This document shows positions 1 through 8,614 of a stretch of DNA of 26,317 nt, one piece after another. The notes beneath the pieces are model-generated. The model ran no database searches. It had not been told where the DNA came from and saw only the letters and a program-made list of their open reading frames with translations. The stretch is from contig JBKCPL010000005.1 of assembly GCA_046309355.1 (NCBI GenBank), positions 1 to 26,317 of the forward strand, written 5' to 3'. Positions within the stretch are counted from its first letter, which is position 1. Every line of letters begins with the position of its first letter. The DNA is from CAYSBE01 sp046309355 (GTDB lineage: Bacteria; Bacteroidota; Bacteroidia; UKL13-3). Both the position numbers and the translations under genes were made by a program.

Positions 1-119
1 GGTAACAATACATTTACCAACACCCAGTTGCGCTGGAATTATAGTGCCAATGGAGTGTTAGATGATGCTGTTGTAACTGTACGGGTATTTGCCATTGAAA
101 TGGTGTATGTGCCCCAGGG
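1..119 (+). repeat. Copy A of ~119-bp near-identical coding repeat
   Basis: This block aligns without gaps to 2163-2281 with about 7 mismatches by eye. It encodes the junction from the end of the N-terminal domain to the start of the FGE-like domain (TQLRWNY...MVYVPQG). Just downstream the two genes diverge strongly at both DNA and protein level. The left end of the repeat is cut by the window edge, so its true length is unknown. Confidence 0.85.
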
Positions 120-1260
120 GAACTTCTCTATTGGTAGTGGCGGTACCGGAATCAGTGAGTTTTATATGCATACCATCAATGGTCCATTTTCAATAACTGG
201 AGAAGGTGCAATTACGGTAGGAACGAGCAGCGGTAATTTATATTATGCAGCCTCAATGTATGGAGGAGACCGGGCGGGACCTGTTCCTGCAGCGTTTCCC
301 AAGGGCCACAATGCTTTTTACTGCATGAAATACGAAATAAGCCAAGGCCAATACCGCGATTTTTTAAATACACTTACCCGCACCCAGCAGGCCAACCGTG
401 TAACCATGGATGGCACCGTAGGCCGCTACGCAGGCGGTTTTACCTATAATGGCACCACATGGAGCGGCAGCGAAGTAAGCAACCTTACCTCACCGGCCAA
501 CCGCATTGGGCTGCGCTTAATTGCCGACCCGGGTGGCATAAGCCCGCGTACCTATGCCTGCGATTTAAATACTTCAGCCACCTTACCTACGGGCGTAAAC
601 CAGAGCGATGACGGAGAATGGATAGCCATGGGCCAGCTAAACTGGATGGATGGTTGCGCCTACATGCAATGGAGTGGCTTACGGCCTATGACGGAATTGG
701 AATACGAAAAAGCCTGCCGGGGCAACCAAACTGCGGTAAGCGGAGAGTACGCCTGGGGCAGCAGTGCAATTCATGCTACCACTTATGCATCCTTGGCCAA
801 TCCGGGTGCTGCCAATGAATTGCCTAATGCTCCGAGTACCGGTACAAACGGTAATGCATCCTATTCTACTACAGATGGAGTAATAGACGGCCCTTTGCGT
901 GTGGGTGCTTTTGCCGGTGTAGCCACCACCCGTGCCCAAGCTGGTGCTACTTATTATGGCATTATGGAAATGAGCGGCAACCTGTGGGAGCGTGCCGTAA
1001 CCATAGGTAATACCGATGGTAGGGCATTTACCGGGCTGCACGGCAGCGGCTTATTAAGTACTGCAGGCCATGCTACTACTACTGCCTGGCCGGGCCTTAC
1101 AAGTGGCGAAGTTACCGGAGCCACCGGGTCGGGCTTACGGGGGGGCGCTTGGTTCCAAGCTGCAACTACTATGCGTGTTTCAGACCGCAATTTTGTAGTC
1201 ATTACGCTTACCAATCGAGCCAGTGAACGCGGTTTTCGGGGTGTCAGGCTTGCTCCGTAA
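1..1260 (+). CDS. FGE/SUMF1-fold surface protein, 5' end outside window
   Basis: The reading frame is open from the first base of the window (G-N-N-T-F-T-N-T-Q-L-R-W...), so this is the C-terminal ~419 residues of a longer protein. The TTG at 28 is an internal Leu codon, not a start. Visible hallmarks of the formylglycine-generating-enzyme (FGE-sulfatase/SUMF1) fold, in order: MVYVPQG, YCMKYEISQGQYRDFLN, DDGEWIAMGQLNWMD, LRPMTELEYEKACRG, YYGIMEMSGNLWERAV, GLHGSG, LRGGAW and a terminal GFRGVRLAP. Family knowledge: active FGE has two cysteines in the segment after RGG. Here that segment (WFQAATTMRVSDR) has none, so oxidation of sulfatase cysteines is unlikely. The 1302-3365 gene 41 bp downstream is a paralogue, and the missing N-terminus probably resembles its first ~290 residues. 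A structural or ligand-binding role at the surface is inference. Confidence 0.85.
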   Translation, partial: GNNTFTNTQLRWNYSANGVLDDAVVTVRVFAIEMVYVPQGNFSIGSGGTGISEFYMHTINGPFSITGEGAITVGTSSGNLYYAASMYGGDRAGPVPAAFPKGHNAFYCMKYEISQGQYRDFLNTLTRTQQANRVTMDGTVGRYAGGFTYNGTTWSGSEVSNLTSPANRIGLRLIADPGGISPRTYACDLNTSATLPTGVNQSDDGEWIAMGQLNWMDGCAYMQWSGLRPMTELEYEKACRGNQTAVSGEYAWGSSAIHATTYASLANPGAANELPNAPSTGTNGNASYSTTDGVIDGPLRVGAFAGVATTRAQAGATYYGIMEMSGNLWERAVTIGNTDGRAFTGLHGSGLLSTAGHATTTAWPGLTSGEVTGATGSGLRGGAWFQAATTMRVSDRNFVVITLTNRASERGFRGVRLAP

Positions 1261-1301
1261 TTTTAAACGATGTATACCAAAACTTAATTACTATTACTAC
1301 T

Positions 1302-3365
1302 ATGCGCTGTACTAAATGTATAAAACACCTCTCGATATTCTCGCTGATTATTGCCCTCATTGGTAAACCCATATTGGTATTCGCTAATAATATTGCAGTA
1401 AGCAATGTAAGTTTGGTTAACAGATTCAATAGTTTTGGAGTTAATAACCCTTCTAATTATATCCATGTAAAATTCGACCTAAGTTGGGCCAATAGCTGGC
1501 GTTGGAACAGTACCAGTGGCAGCATTAGTTACATAGGCATAAAAACAGGTGGTAGCGGTTACACATCTGCTCCAACCGTAAATATTACCGGTGGCGGTGG
1601 CTCTGGTGCTACTGCCACAGCAACCATTAGCGGTGGGGCAGTTACAGGAATTACCATCACCAATGCCGGTAGTGGCTATACCTCCGTTCCTACCGTTTCA
1701 TTTACCGGAGGTGCAGGATCAGGTGCTACAGCAGATGCATATATTAATAGTTGGTGGGATGCAGCCTGGGTGTTTGTAAAATTTAGGGTAGGGGCAAGCA
1801 ACCCTACATTTACTGGTGTAAACAGCAGCGGCACCACTGTAACTGTAACTAGTACCACTAATTTACGTGTAGGAATGCCCGTACGGGTTAGCAGTGGAAC
1901 GGGTGCTTTTGCCGCCAACTCGGTTATTAGCAGCATTACCAATAGCACACAATTTGTGGTAAGTGCTACACCTACCACACCATTAAGTGGTGCAAGTATT
2001 GAATGCATCCGCATATGGGAGCATACCCGCCTTAACAACACAGGCCATTCGGCCCCAAGCGGCAGCACCATTGATGCCGGCCTGCTAACTCCAGGCAGTA
2101 CGTTTAATGCTACTACAAATCCGGCTTTGGGTGTTTTTATTTACCGAAACAGCGCTGGCAGTGGTAACAATACATTTACCAACACCCAGTTGCGCTGGAA
2201 TTATGGTGCCAATGGAGTGGCAGATGATGCTGTTGTAACTGTACAGGTATTTGCCATTGAAATGGTGTACGTGCCGCAGGGTAGTTTTTTTGTGGGTGAT
2301 GGTTCTACTGAACAGCTAGCTCAGTTTTGTGTCGGCAATACCAACACTACCCCATTTCAGATAACCAGTGAGGCTCAGCTGACGTTAGGTGGCACTAGTA
2401 CGGCCAATCTTGGAATAAACGTTGCCCCTGCCTCCAGAGACGGTGGTCAACCGGAAGACTTCTCAAGCGCCACCACCCAGACTTTGCCTGCAGCCTACCC
2501 AAAAGGTTTTGCCGCATTTTACTGCATGAAGTACGAAACTACACAAGGGTCTTATCGCGATTTTTTAAATACCCTAACCTACCAGCAGCAAGCAACACGA
2601 ACGGGTATTGCACCTAACAGTCCTGCCGGTAATGGTGCTTTATTAAGCACTAATAACAACCGAAGCGGCATTGATATACAAACACCAGGTAACGATATCA
2701 CACTTGTACCTGCGGTGTATGCCTGTAATGTGAATGGAAATGGAACGTATAATGAAACTGACGATGGGGAATGGTTAGCTTGTAACTGGATGACTTGGGG
2801 CGATGTAACAGCCTATCTCGATTGGTCCGGATTGCGAACTATGACTGAGCTGGAATATGAGAAAGCTTGCCGGGGTGCAGCAAACCCTGTATCTAATGAA
2901 CTTGCCTGGGGTACTATTTTTAGCTCTGTTATGACAGGCGTGACCAGTGGTGGAACAGCAGCTGAGATTTCTTCCAATGCCGGGGCTAACTGCAATGCAG
3001 GAGGCACATCATTTCCGGTTCGTGTTGGTGCATTTGCAACAGCATCTAGTAACCGTGAATCCTCTGGAGCATCCTATTATGGAATAATGGAGTTGAGCGG
3101 TAACCTCTGGGAAAGGGTGATACCGGTTGGGGCCTCAACAGCAAGACTCTTTACCGGCCTGCATGGAGATGGTGCCTTGGGATCTGATGGCAACCCAAAT
3201 GTTACCAATTGGCCCGGCCCTGGTACAACTTCGGGATATGGATTCAGGGGCGGAAGGTTCAACGGAACTGCGTTTTTGAGAACATCAGACAGAACAAGAG
3301 CACAGGACCCAAGACTATTACGCATAATGGATTGGTCTGGTCGGGGTGTGCGCACAGCTCCATAA
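1302..3365 (+). CDS. Secreted FGE/SUMF1-fold protein with two inserted repeat modules
   Basis: A 687-residue protein. The N-terminus (MRCTKCIKHL, then a hydrophobic stretch to about residue 29, VFANN) looks like a signal peptide. Residues ~30-320 form an N-terminal domain, and ~321-687 form the FGE-like domain (MVYVPQG, YCMKYETTQGSYRDFLN, GLRTMTELEYEKACRG, YYGIMELSGNLWERV, FRGGRF, final GRGVRTAP). The N-terminal domain is interrupted twice. Residues ~76-147 hold two GSGYTSxPTV...TGGxGSGATA repeats, and ~168-232 hold a TVTVTSTTNLRVGMPV-type module. Both lie in loops of an otherwise continuous motif series (SWANSWR, WWDAAWVFVKFR, IRIWEHTRLNN). The C-terminal segment after RGG has no cysteine, so FGE catalysis is not expected. 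No T9SS tail is visible. The gene is tandem to a paralogue 41 bp upstream and nearly abuts the T9SS gene downstream, which suggests one operon. The exact surface function is unknown. Confidence 0.88.
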   Translation: MRCTKCIKHLSIFSLIIALIGKPILVFANNIAVSNVSLVNRFNSFGVNNPSNYIHVKFDLSWANSWRWNSTSGSISYIGIKTGGSGYTSAPTVNITGGGGSGATATATISGGAVTGITITNAGSGYTSVPTVSFTGGAGSGATADAYINSWWDAAWVFVKFRVGASNPTFTGVNSSGTTVTVTSTTNLRVGMPVRVSSGTGAFAANSVISSITNSTQFVVSATPTTPLSGASIECIRIWEHTRLNNTGHSAPSGSTIDAGLLTPGSTFNATTNPALGVFIYRNSAGSGNNTFTNTQLRWNYGANGVADDAVVTVQVFAIEMVYVPQGSFFVGDGSTEQLAQFCVGNTNTTPFQITSEAQLTLGGTSTANLGINVAPASRDGGQPEDFSSATTQTLPAAYPKGFAAFYCMKYETTQGSYRDFLNTLTYQQQATRTGIAPNSPAGNGALLSTNNNRSGIDIQTPGNDITLVPAVYACNVNGNGTYNETDDGEWLACNWMTWGDVTAYLDWSGLRTMTELEYEKACRGAANPVSNELAWGTIFSSVMTGVTSGGTAAEISSNAGANCNAGGTSFPVRVGAFATASSNRESSGASYYGIMELSGNLWERVIPVGASTARLFTGLHGDGALGSDGNPNVTNWPGPGTTSGYGFRGGRFNGTAFLRTSDRTRAQDPRLLRIMDWSGRGVRTAP
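1527..1742 (+). repeat. Inserted module: two SGYTSxPTV/TGGxGSGATA repeats
   Basis: Two degenerate in-frame repeats cover residues ~76-147 of the FGE-like protein: GSGYTSAPTVNITGGGGSGA and GSGYTSVPTVSFTGGAGSGA. They are joined by an ISGGAVTGITITNA linker. The Gly/Thr/Ser-rich, alternating pattern suggests beta-strands. The flanks (SWANSWRW... before, INSWWDAAWVFVKFR after) would join smoothly without it, so it reads as an insertion. Boundaries are by eye, within about 5 residues. Confidence 0.7.
1803..1997 (+). other. Inserted module: GTTVTVTST..VGMPV..SGTGAFA beta module
   Basis: Residues ~168-232 of the FGE-like protein (NSSGTTVTVTSTTNLRVGMP, later SVISSITNSTQFVVSATPTT) match a short beta-rich module known to me from unrelated secreted and phage-tail-like proteins. 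It sits between FRVG and IRIWEHTRLN, a second loop of the same N-terminal domain. The assignment rests on pattern recognition, and boundaries are approximate. Confidence 0.55.
2163..2281 (+). repeat. Copy B of ~119-bp near-identical coding repeat
   Basis: This is the partner of bases 1-119, about 94% identical. It encodes residues ~288-327, linking the N-terminal domain to the FGE-like domain. It is far more conserved than the rest of the paired genes. Confidence 0.85.
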
Positions 3366-3399
3366 GCATGGCAATTTAAAAGTAAGAAGCAAAAGAACT

Positions 3400-5664
3400 A
3401 TGAGAATACTATATACTACTCCACTATGCCTCATTTTATGGTTTATTCCGGGGTATAGTTTTGGTCAATTCACTGGTGGCGATGGTAAAGGAGATGTTGT
3501 TACAGCTTCTCCCGAAACAAATTTAAGTACCATCACTTTTGATGCGATGTACTATGGCGGCAATGGCCGTGGTGATGCAATAGCTTCAGGTACAGAAAAT
3601 GCTTACCTCACCAATAAATTATTTACCGGCAATAGCAGCACCGATTTTAGCCTGGGAGCCAATTGGGTAGGAGGCACTTTCCCAGCTAATGAAACAGCCA
3701 TTGTACCCCCGACAGCTACGCAACAACCTGTGCTTAGCAGTAGCCAAACTGTAACAGCAGGCACTACCATTAATATTATTAGTGGGGCAAGTTTAACGGT
3801 AACACCCAGTGGCGTACTCAGCGTTAACGGCACACTAAATAACAGCGGTACGCTTACCTTACAAAGTGATGCCACAGGCACAGCAAGTATAGGCAACAGC
3901 AGCGGTTCTATTACCGGCAATGCCATTGTGCAGCGTTTTGTGCCTGCCATGGCCAGCCCCGGCCCCACCAACAGCTATGGCCGAAGGTGGCGTTTTATAA
4001 GTTCGCCTGTGCAAAATTCAACTTTACAGGATATTCGCCAGGAAATGCACGTAACCGGCACGGGAACAGGCACTACCATGGGCACGATAAACAGTAACGG
4101 TTTTGATGCCACTTACAATAACAGTCCTTCGGTGTTTCGGTACAACGAAGCGGTAAGCGGTGCATCATCAAACGGATGGGTAAGTATTAATCATATTGAT
4201 AGTGTACTTGTGCGCGGCATTGGCTACCGCATGTTTGTGCGGGGCGACCGCAGCGACACTTCGCGCATTAGTCGCAACAGCACTACCCCACAAAATGCCG
4301 TAACACTCGATTTTAGGGGTGTGCCCAATCAGGGTACTGTTGCTGTTCCGCTTACATTTAGCCCCAGTACTCCACCCAATACAGGTGATGGCTGGAATAT
4401 GGTAGGTAATCCATACCCCAGCGCTATTGACTGGAACGCCATACATGACCCCGGTCGCACTGCATCGGGCAGTGGCTACACCGGTACAGATTATGCACAG
4501 CTGTATCACAGCGTGTATATCTATAATCCTATAAGCAACGTGTACAATAGCTACAATGCTGAAAGCAATACCGGTACAGGTGCCCTTTCATCCGGTATTA
4601 TTGCATCGGGTCAGGCCTTTTTTGTTAAGGCTACAGATGTTAGCCCATCGCTTACATTGCGTGAATCGCATAAGGCAAGCAGCACTACAGGGTTGTTCAA
4701 AAACATAAACAACAGCGCCTGCCGCATACAACTGATACGCGACAGTTTTAACCGCGATGAGATGTGTATTAAATACCTGGACGGATCAACGGTAAATGAA
4801 GATGTGTATGATACACGCCTGTTTCCGGCATCGGTCAATGTTTCGGCATGGGGCAGCGACAGCGTGGATTTAACCATCAGTTGCCGACCCACCACCACAG
4901 TAAACGATACCATCCGATTGAATGTAGTTGTTCCGGGCAGTGGCAGTTATACGCTACGTTTTGATAACAGCAGCACGCTGGCCATTCAAGATCATGTAAC
5001 CCTCATAGACACATACATCCCCACCGCTACCAATCTGATGACACAACCTAATTATACATTTTCGGTAAACAGCAGTGTGCCATCCAGTTTTGGTCGTAGC
5101 CGATTTTATATTGTCGTATCCAATCAAAATCCGGTGCCGGTAGAATTGATTGAGTTGAAAGCCACAGCAGAAAGTAAACAGCGTGTTCGCATCAACTGGC
5201 AGTCGGCATCCGAAATTAATTTCAGCCACTACGAAGTAGAAAAATCAACAGACGGGACGAGCTTTACCCCAATTGAAAAACTATATGGACGAGGACAAGG
5301 CAGTTCAGCAGCAAATTATGTGACATGGGACAATAGTGCTACAACACTGAATTACTACCGATTAAAAATGGTAGATAAGGATGCTACATTTACCTATTCG
5401 CACACGGTAGTGGTAGCCACTGAAGAGGAGAAAGAGGCTACATCACAATCCGTTGTGTTCCCTAATCCAGGCTCAGGACAGTTTACCTTGCGCACACAAC
5501 TATCGGGCAGCTACACACTAACCGATATAACAGGCAAAGAAGTAGAAAGCGGCAGATGCGAGTCGGAACATACGTTCAGCCACATGCACACTGGAGTATA
5601 CATGCTCAAACTAACTTTAGATACTGGCAAAGTGGAACAAACCAAGGTAGTGGTTACCAAATAG
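3400..5664 (+). CDS. Surface/secreted protein with T9SS type A sorting domain
   Basis: A 754-residue protein. I chose ATG 3400 because a clear signal peptide follows directly (MRILYTTPLCLILWFIPGYS, cleavage near FGQ). An in-frame GTG at 3346 would add 18 charged residues overlapping the previous gene. After the signal come two GGxGxGD motifs (FTGGDGKGDVV, YYGGNGRGDAI), a Ser/Thr/Gly-rich region with strand-like repeats (LTVTPSGVLSVNGTLNNSGT), a WRFISSPV segment, a Fn3-like stretch (VELIELKA...INWQSASEINFSHYEVEKS) and a C-terminal domain starting VVFPNPGSGQFTLR and ending VEQTKVVVTK. By family knowledge the last is the T9SS type A sorting domain, which directs outer-membrane export and is then cleaved. 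The gene lies 34 bp after the FGE-like gene and is probably co-transcribed. The exported passenger's function is unknown; adhesin-like is a guess. Confidence 0.88.
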   Translation: MRILYTTPLCLILWFIPGYSFGQFTGGDGKGDVVTASPETNLSTITFDAMYYGGNGRGDAIASGTENAYLTNKLFTGNSSTDFSLGANWVGGTFPANETAIVPPTATQQPVLSSSQTVTAGTTINIISGASLTVTPSGVLSVNGTLNNSGTLTLQSDATGTASIGNSSGSITGNAIVQRFVPAMASPGPTNSYGRRWRFISSPVQNSTLQDIRQEMHVTGTGTGTTMGTINSNGFDATYNNSPSVFRYNEAVSGASSNGWVSINHIDSVLVRGIGYRMFVRGDRSDTSRISRNSTTPQNAVTLDFRGVPNQGTVAVPLTFSPSTPPNTGDGWNMVGNPYPSAIDWNAIHDPGRTASGSGYTGTDYAQLYHSVYIYNPISNVYNSYNAESNTGTGALSSGIIASGQAFFVKATDVSPSLTLRESHKASSTTGLFKNINNSACRIQLIRDSFNRDEMCIKYLDGSTVNEDVYDTRLFPASVNVSAWGSDSVDLTISCRPTTTVNDTIRLNVVVPGSGSYTLRFDNSSTLAIQDHVTLIDTYIPTATNLMTQPNYTFSVNSSVPSSFGRSRFYIVVSNQNPVPVELIELKATAESKQRVRINWQSASEINFSHYEVEKSTDGTSFTPIEKLYGRGQGSSAANYVTWDNSATTLNYYRLKMVDKDATFTYSHTVVVATEEEKEATSQSVVFPNPGSGQFTLRTQLSGSYTLTDITGKEVESGRCESEHTFSHMHTGVYMLKLTLDTGKVEQTKVVVTK

Positions 5665-5674
5665 GCGAGGCCTG

Positions 5675-5707
5675 TTGTTGCATTTGGGCTACTTCTTTGT
5701 GCAACAA
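5675..5707. repeat. Perfect 8-bp inverted repeat after T9SS gene
   Basis: TTGTTGCA (5675-5682) and TGCAACAA (5700-5707) can pair around a 17-nt loop, 11 bp past the stop codon. Neither strand has the usual stem plus T-tract on the 3' side for a + strand transcript, since A residues follow. It may be a weak 3'-end hairpin rather than an intrinsic terminator. Confidence 0.35.
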
Positions 5708-5714
5708 AAAATAA

Positions 5715-5743
5715 TTTGCAAATAACACAAAATGTGTATTTTG
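5715..5743 (+). promoter_or_regulatory. Putative Bacteroidota promoter for the barrel/lipoprotein pair
   Basis: TTTG (5715-5718) lies 18 bp upstream of TATTTTG (5737-5743). This is close to the Bacteroidota sigma-70 pattern TTTG-N~18-TAnnTTTG, one base short in the second element. The start codon at 5776 would leave a leader of roughly 25 nt. Confidence 0.4.
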
Positions 5744-5775
5744 TACTTTTATTTGAACCATAAACTTAACCCTGC

Positions 5776-6561
5776 ATGAATTTTTCTGTTCGCAGTTTTT
5801 TGTGCTTTATGTGCGCCTTTTGTATCAGTCTGTTAAGGATTTATGCACATACCTACCATCGAATATTTTGTATACTGGTTGTACTACTATGTCTAACCCG
5901 CACTTCACATGCCCAAACGACTACTGACACTACTCAGTACACAAAAAAGTGCTCTATACTGCCGCTGACAAAGGGATGGGTATTATCTGCATCAGCAGGT
6001 ACGCTGGGCTATGGTGCAGGTCTGCATAAAGCACTGCATAAATCTTGGTGTATAAGCCTAGGATACTATCGTTTTAGTTACAACTATACGAGTGAAATTT
6101 CTATTCAAGAAGAGAAGGTGGGAGTTACTTCAACCATTCAGAGCAGCAAGATTCCCATTTTACTTTCGGTTTATCCGTTTAAAGGAAACTTTCACCTTAA
6201 AGCCGGAGCAGCCTATTCAACATTTACAACCGCGGTGACTATTTCAGCGCTTAGTACATACAATTACGGGAATCTGGCATTTGGGCCTGATCAGTTAGGT
6301 CAAATTAAATTTGACTTGACCACAGCCACATGGCAACCTTATCTGGGTCTTGGAATGGGCAGAAACTATTCTGATCACCGGTTTTCGTTTGTATTTGACC
6401 TGGGAGTATTTTATCAGGGGGCACCGGTTATAAACTTACAGGCCACGGAGGCAATCAGTCCTACGGCAAATGATAATAACAAAGCTATACTTAATAAAGC
6501 ATTTAGTTCGTTCACATGGTATCCGTGTGCCATGCTTACGTTTAATGTAAAAATCAGATAA
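5776..6561 (+). CDS. Predicted outer-membrane beta-barrel protein
   Basis: A 261-residue protein of no family I can name. The N-terminus has two hydrophobic stretches (FLCFMCAFCISLL and IFCILVVLLCL) before a likely signal-peptidase site at SHA-Q near residue 47. Such a leader is unusually long, and the true start may lie downstream, but no ATG is available closer to the second stretch. The mature part alternates aromatic/hydrophobic and polar residues with frequent turns: WVLSASAGTLGYGAGL, ISLGYYRFSYNY, LKAGAAYSTF, WQPYLGLGMGRNY, FSFVFDLGVFYQGAP. It ends ...LTFNVKIR. This is typical of small OmpA-like/OMP_b-brl barrels. It is followed after 9 bp by a lipoprotein gene, so the two products probably share a transcript and may act at the same membrane. 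Confidence 0.7.
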   Translation: MNFSVRSFLCFMCAFCISLLRIYAHTYHRIFCILVVLLCLTRTSHAQTTTDTTQYTKKCSILPLTKGWVLSASAGTLGYGAGLHKALHKSWCISLGYYRFSYNYTSEISIQEEKVGVTSTIQSSKIPILLSVYPFKGNFHLKAGAAYSTFTTAVTISALSTYNYGNLAFGPDQLGQIKFDLTTATWQPYLGLGMGRNYSDHRFSFVFDLGVFYQGAPVINLQATEAISPTANDNNKAILNKAFSSFTWYPCAMLTFNVKIR

Positions 6562-6570
6562 CAAAAGTAC

Positions 6571-8577
6571 ATGAATATGAAATTTTCAAAGGTCATTATA
6601 CTTGGTTTGTTGCTAGTTGTTTTAAGCAACTGCCGTAATCCGCTGGATGATTTTTCAGAACTTCAATTGGGATTCGATGCGGGAGTTCTTCTCAATCCTG
6701 CCATAAATCTTTCATTTGGAATCATGGATGAAACAGGGGTTGTTCCGGAAAATGTAACCGTATCCATTGAAGGTGATGCAGCTTCGCTGATAACAGACGC
6801 GAACGGAGAATATTTTTATAATGTAAATCAGGACGGTTCATTGCCTTTGATGCTGAAGCCGGAAGCTAACCCAACAGAAGCCGATCCGATTTTAGTTAAA
6901 ATTATAGCAGAAGCAAAAGATTGTATGCCTATAGAGGAGGAGATATACATTACAAGCAGAACCAATAACCCATTTGTCAAGCTCTCGTTTTACCGAAATA
7001 CTAATTTGCCTGCCGGTTGCAAAATGCAGCAATATCCTGCCATGTTTCGCGGTAAAAAAGCAACAGACACACTGGTGTTTGAGCATCAAAATTTGAGCGG
7101 TGTAAAATTTACATTCAGGTATCCGGTTAAAGGTGCAAAATTTGTGGTAAGGAACACAATCAATGTGATACAAAGTATACGAGAACAAACAGTAACCGAT
7201 GATTCGTGGGATACAACTTGGAAAGAATTAGTAGAGTACGAAGAGGACAGCATTGTGGGTTCAGACTATTTTTACGAAGGTCAGCCTATTGGTGGGAAGA
7301 ACATAAAAGTAAAACGAATACGAGAAGAAATTAAGGGCAAAAGAAGGCTTCCGGTTGTAGTTAAAACTTTGGTTGATACGCTGTATACTCAAAAGGTTAT
7401 ACCCGATACCATACCAGTTGAGAATGTGACTGCCAGTATCTATTCAAACACACGAATTGAGTTGGAAACATCAGGGTTTTACGATGAACAATGTAATTAC
7501 ATCAATAAACCACGCCTGTTTAATGGGGTGATTCGCGTTCCTGATGTACGCTTTACTACGGCAGCCGGACAGTCTGTTGAGGTTTTTTATCCTGAAGGTA
7601 TAAAAGGTGGACGAATAATAGAAATGGATATTACCGATAAATCACTGTCTCTTTATCAGGCGGGAATGACCTCCATTTACAACAAAAACTTAAATGAGTT
7701 TGAGTATGCTTACGTGCCTATCATCATTCCTTACTCCAAGTTGCCATTTGAAAACGGCAAGCTTATATTTAGGGATAATTATATGTTTAATTCATATTTC
7801 TTTTTATTCAAAGATTATACCCTCGGTTGTGGTTTCTCTAAAATAGTCATTAACCCGGAATACGATTTAGAAACTTTCTGGGCTTACTGGCAGGTTGACC
7901 ACGGAATACTTAGTTACTGGAATCTGTATCCAACATGGTATACCAGTACTTACGGTACGTGGAAAGGATATGATGTACCGCAGGTAAGCATGAAGCTACC
8001 CGCATTCAATGAATTTGGAAAAGCCAAAGTCAAATTTGTAGTTGATCATGAATACAACAGGTGCCTCGGTAAACCTATTCTTTATCAGAAAGTCGATGAG
8101 TATGATCCGTGTGCTGTCAGCGAATATGTATACAGTGTTAACTATGATCCGGGTGTTTTTTGGGCACAGTACATCAATTATTTCTGCAAAGTTTTTGTCG
8201 ATGCGAAGATTACCTGTAAATCGGGCAGCTTGATTGAATTACCTAAGCAGCGCGTCTATTATTACAAAATTGGATGCGACCCCAATGTAAAAACAGAAAC
8301 TGAATTAGATAAAGGCAAAACTCAACTGAGATTAATTAATCAATCGTCTTACATCATTTCGGTGATTAACCCGTACAATGGAGGTTCAATTAAAGACACA
8401 TTGGTGCTCAATGAAAAGGATCAGTTTCTGGAGGGATTTTTAACCAATAAAGCAGGAGTCCCTCAATTCAGAGCCTTCAGCGGAAACTTAAAGTACGATA
8501 AAGTAATGCGCACCTATTCACTTGACCTGGTATTTGAAAACTACTTTAAATTCACTATACCCGGCTGCGGTAGTTAA
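6571..8577 (+). CDS. Large hypothetical lipoprotein
   Basis: A 668-residue protein. A short basic start (MNMKFSK) and hydrophobic core (VIILGLLLVVL) lead to SNC at residue 21, a plausible lipobox although Asn before the Cys is atypical. ATG 6577 is an alternative start. Residues ~45-125 resemble a carboxypeptidase-regulatory/CarboxypepD_reg-like beta-sandwich (VTVSIEGDAASLITDANGEY). The rest is rich in Tyr, Lys and Glu and has no motif I recognise. A charged segment near 245-265 (KNIKVKRIREEIKGKRRLP) and many Trp/Tyr near 445-475 (WQVDHGILSYWNLYPTWYTS) stand out. It shares the transcript of the beta-barrel gene 9 bp upstream and faces convergently the ABC permease gene. Most likely it is an outer-membrane-attached lipoprotein; its function is unknown. 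Confidence 0.72.
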   Translation: MNMKFSKVIILGLLLVVLSNCRNPLDDFSELQLGFDAGVLLNPAINLSFGIMDETGVVPENVTVSIEGDAASLITDANGEYFYNVNQDGSLPLMLKPEANPTEADPILVKIIAEAKDCMPIEEEIYITSRTNNPFVKLSFYRNTNLPAGCKMQQYPAMFRGKKATDTLVFEHQNLSGVKFTFRYPVKGAKFVVRNTINVIQSIREQTVTDDSWDTTWKELVEYEEDSIVGSDYFYEGQPIGGKNIKVKRIREEIKGKRRLPVVVKTLVDTLYTQKVIPDTIPVENVTASIYSNTRIELETSGFYDEQCNYINKPRLFNGVIRVPDVRFTTAAGQSVEVFYPEGIKGGRIIEMDITDKSLSLYQAGMTSIYNKNLNEFEYAYVPIIIPYSKLPFENGKLIFRDNYMFNSYFFLFKDYTLGCGFSKIVINPEYDLETFWAYWQVDHGILSYWNLYPTWYTSTYGTWKGYDVPQVSMKLPAFNEFGKAKVKFVVDHEYNRCLGKPILYQKVDEYDPCAVSEYVYSVNYDPGVFWAQYINYFCKVFVDAKITCKSGSLIELPKQRVYYYKIGCDPNVKTETELDKGKTQLRLINQSSYIISVINPYNGGSIKDTLVLNEKDQFLEGFLTNKAGVPQFRAFSGNLKYDKVMRTYSLDLVFENYFKFTIPGCGS

Positions 8578-8614
8578 TTTCTGAACAGGTACATCCGCAT
8601 GGGTTAAATAAACA

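Noticed and set aside
28..1260. A start codon at base 28 (TTG) for the first FGE-like gene
   Set aside because: The frame is open to base 1 and encodes the same residues as the complete paralogue upstream of the matching Leu. It is an internal codon.
3346..3399. A longer N-terminus for the T9SS protein from GTG 3346
   Set aside because: It would put 18 charged residues in front of a good signal peptide and overlap the previous gene.
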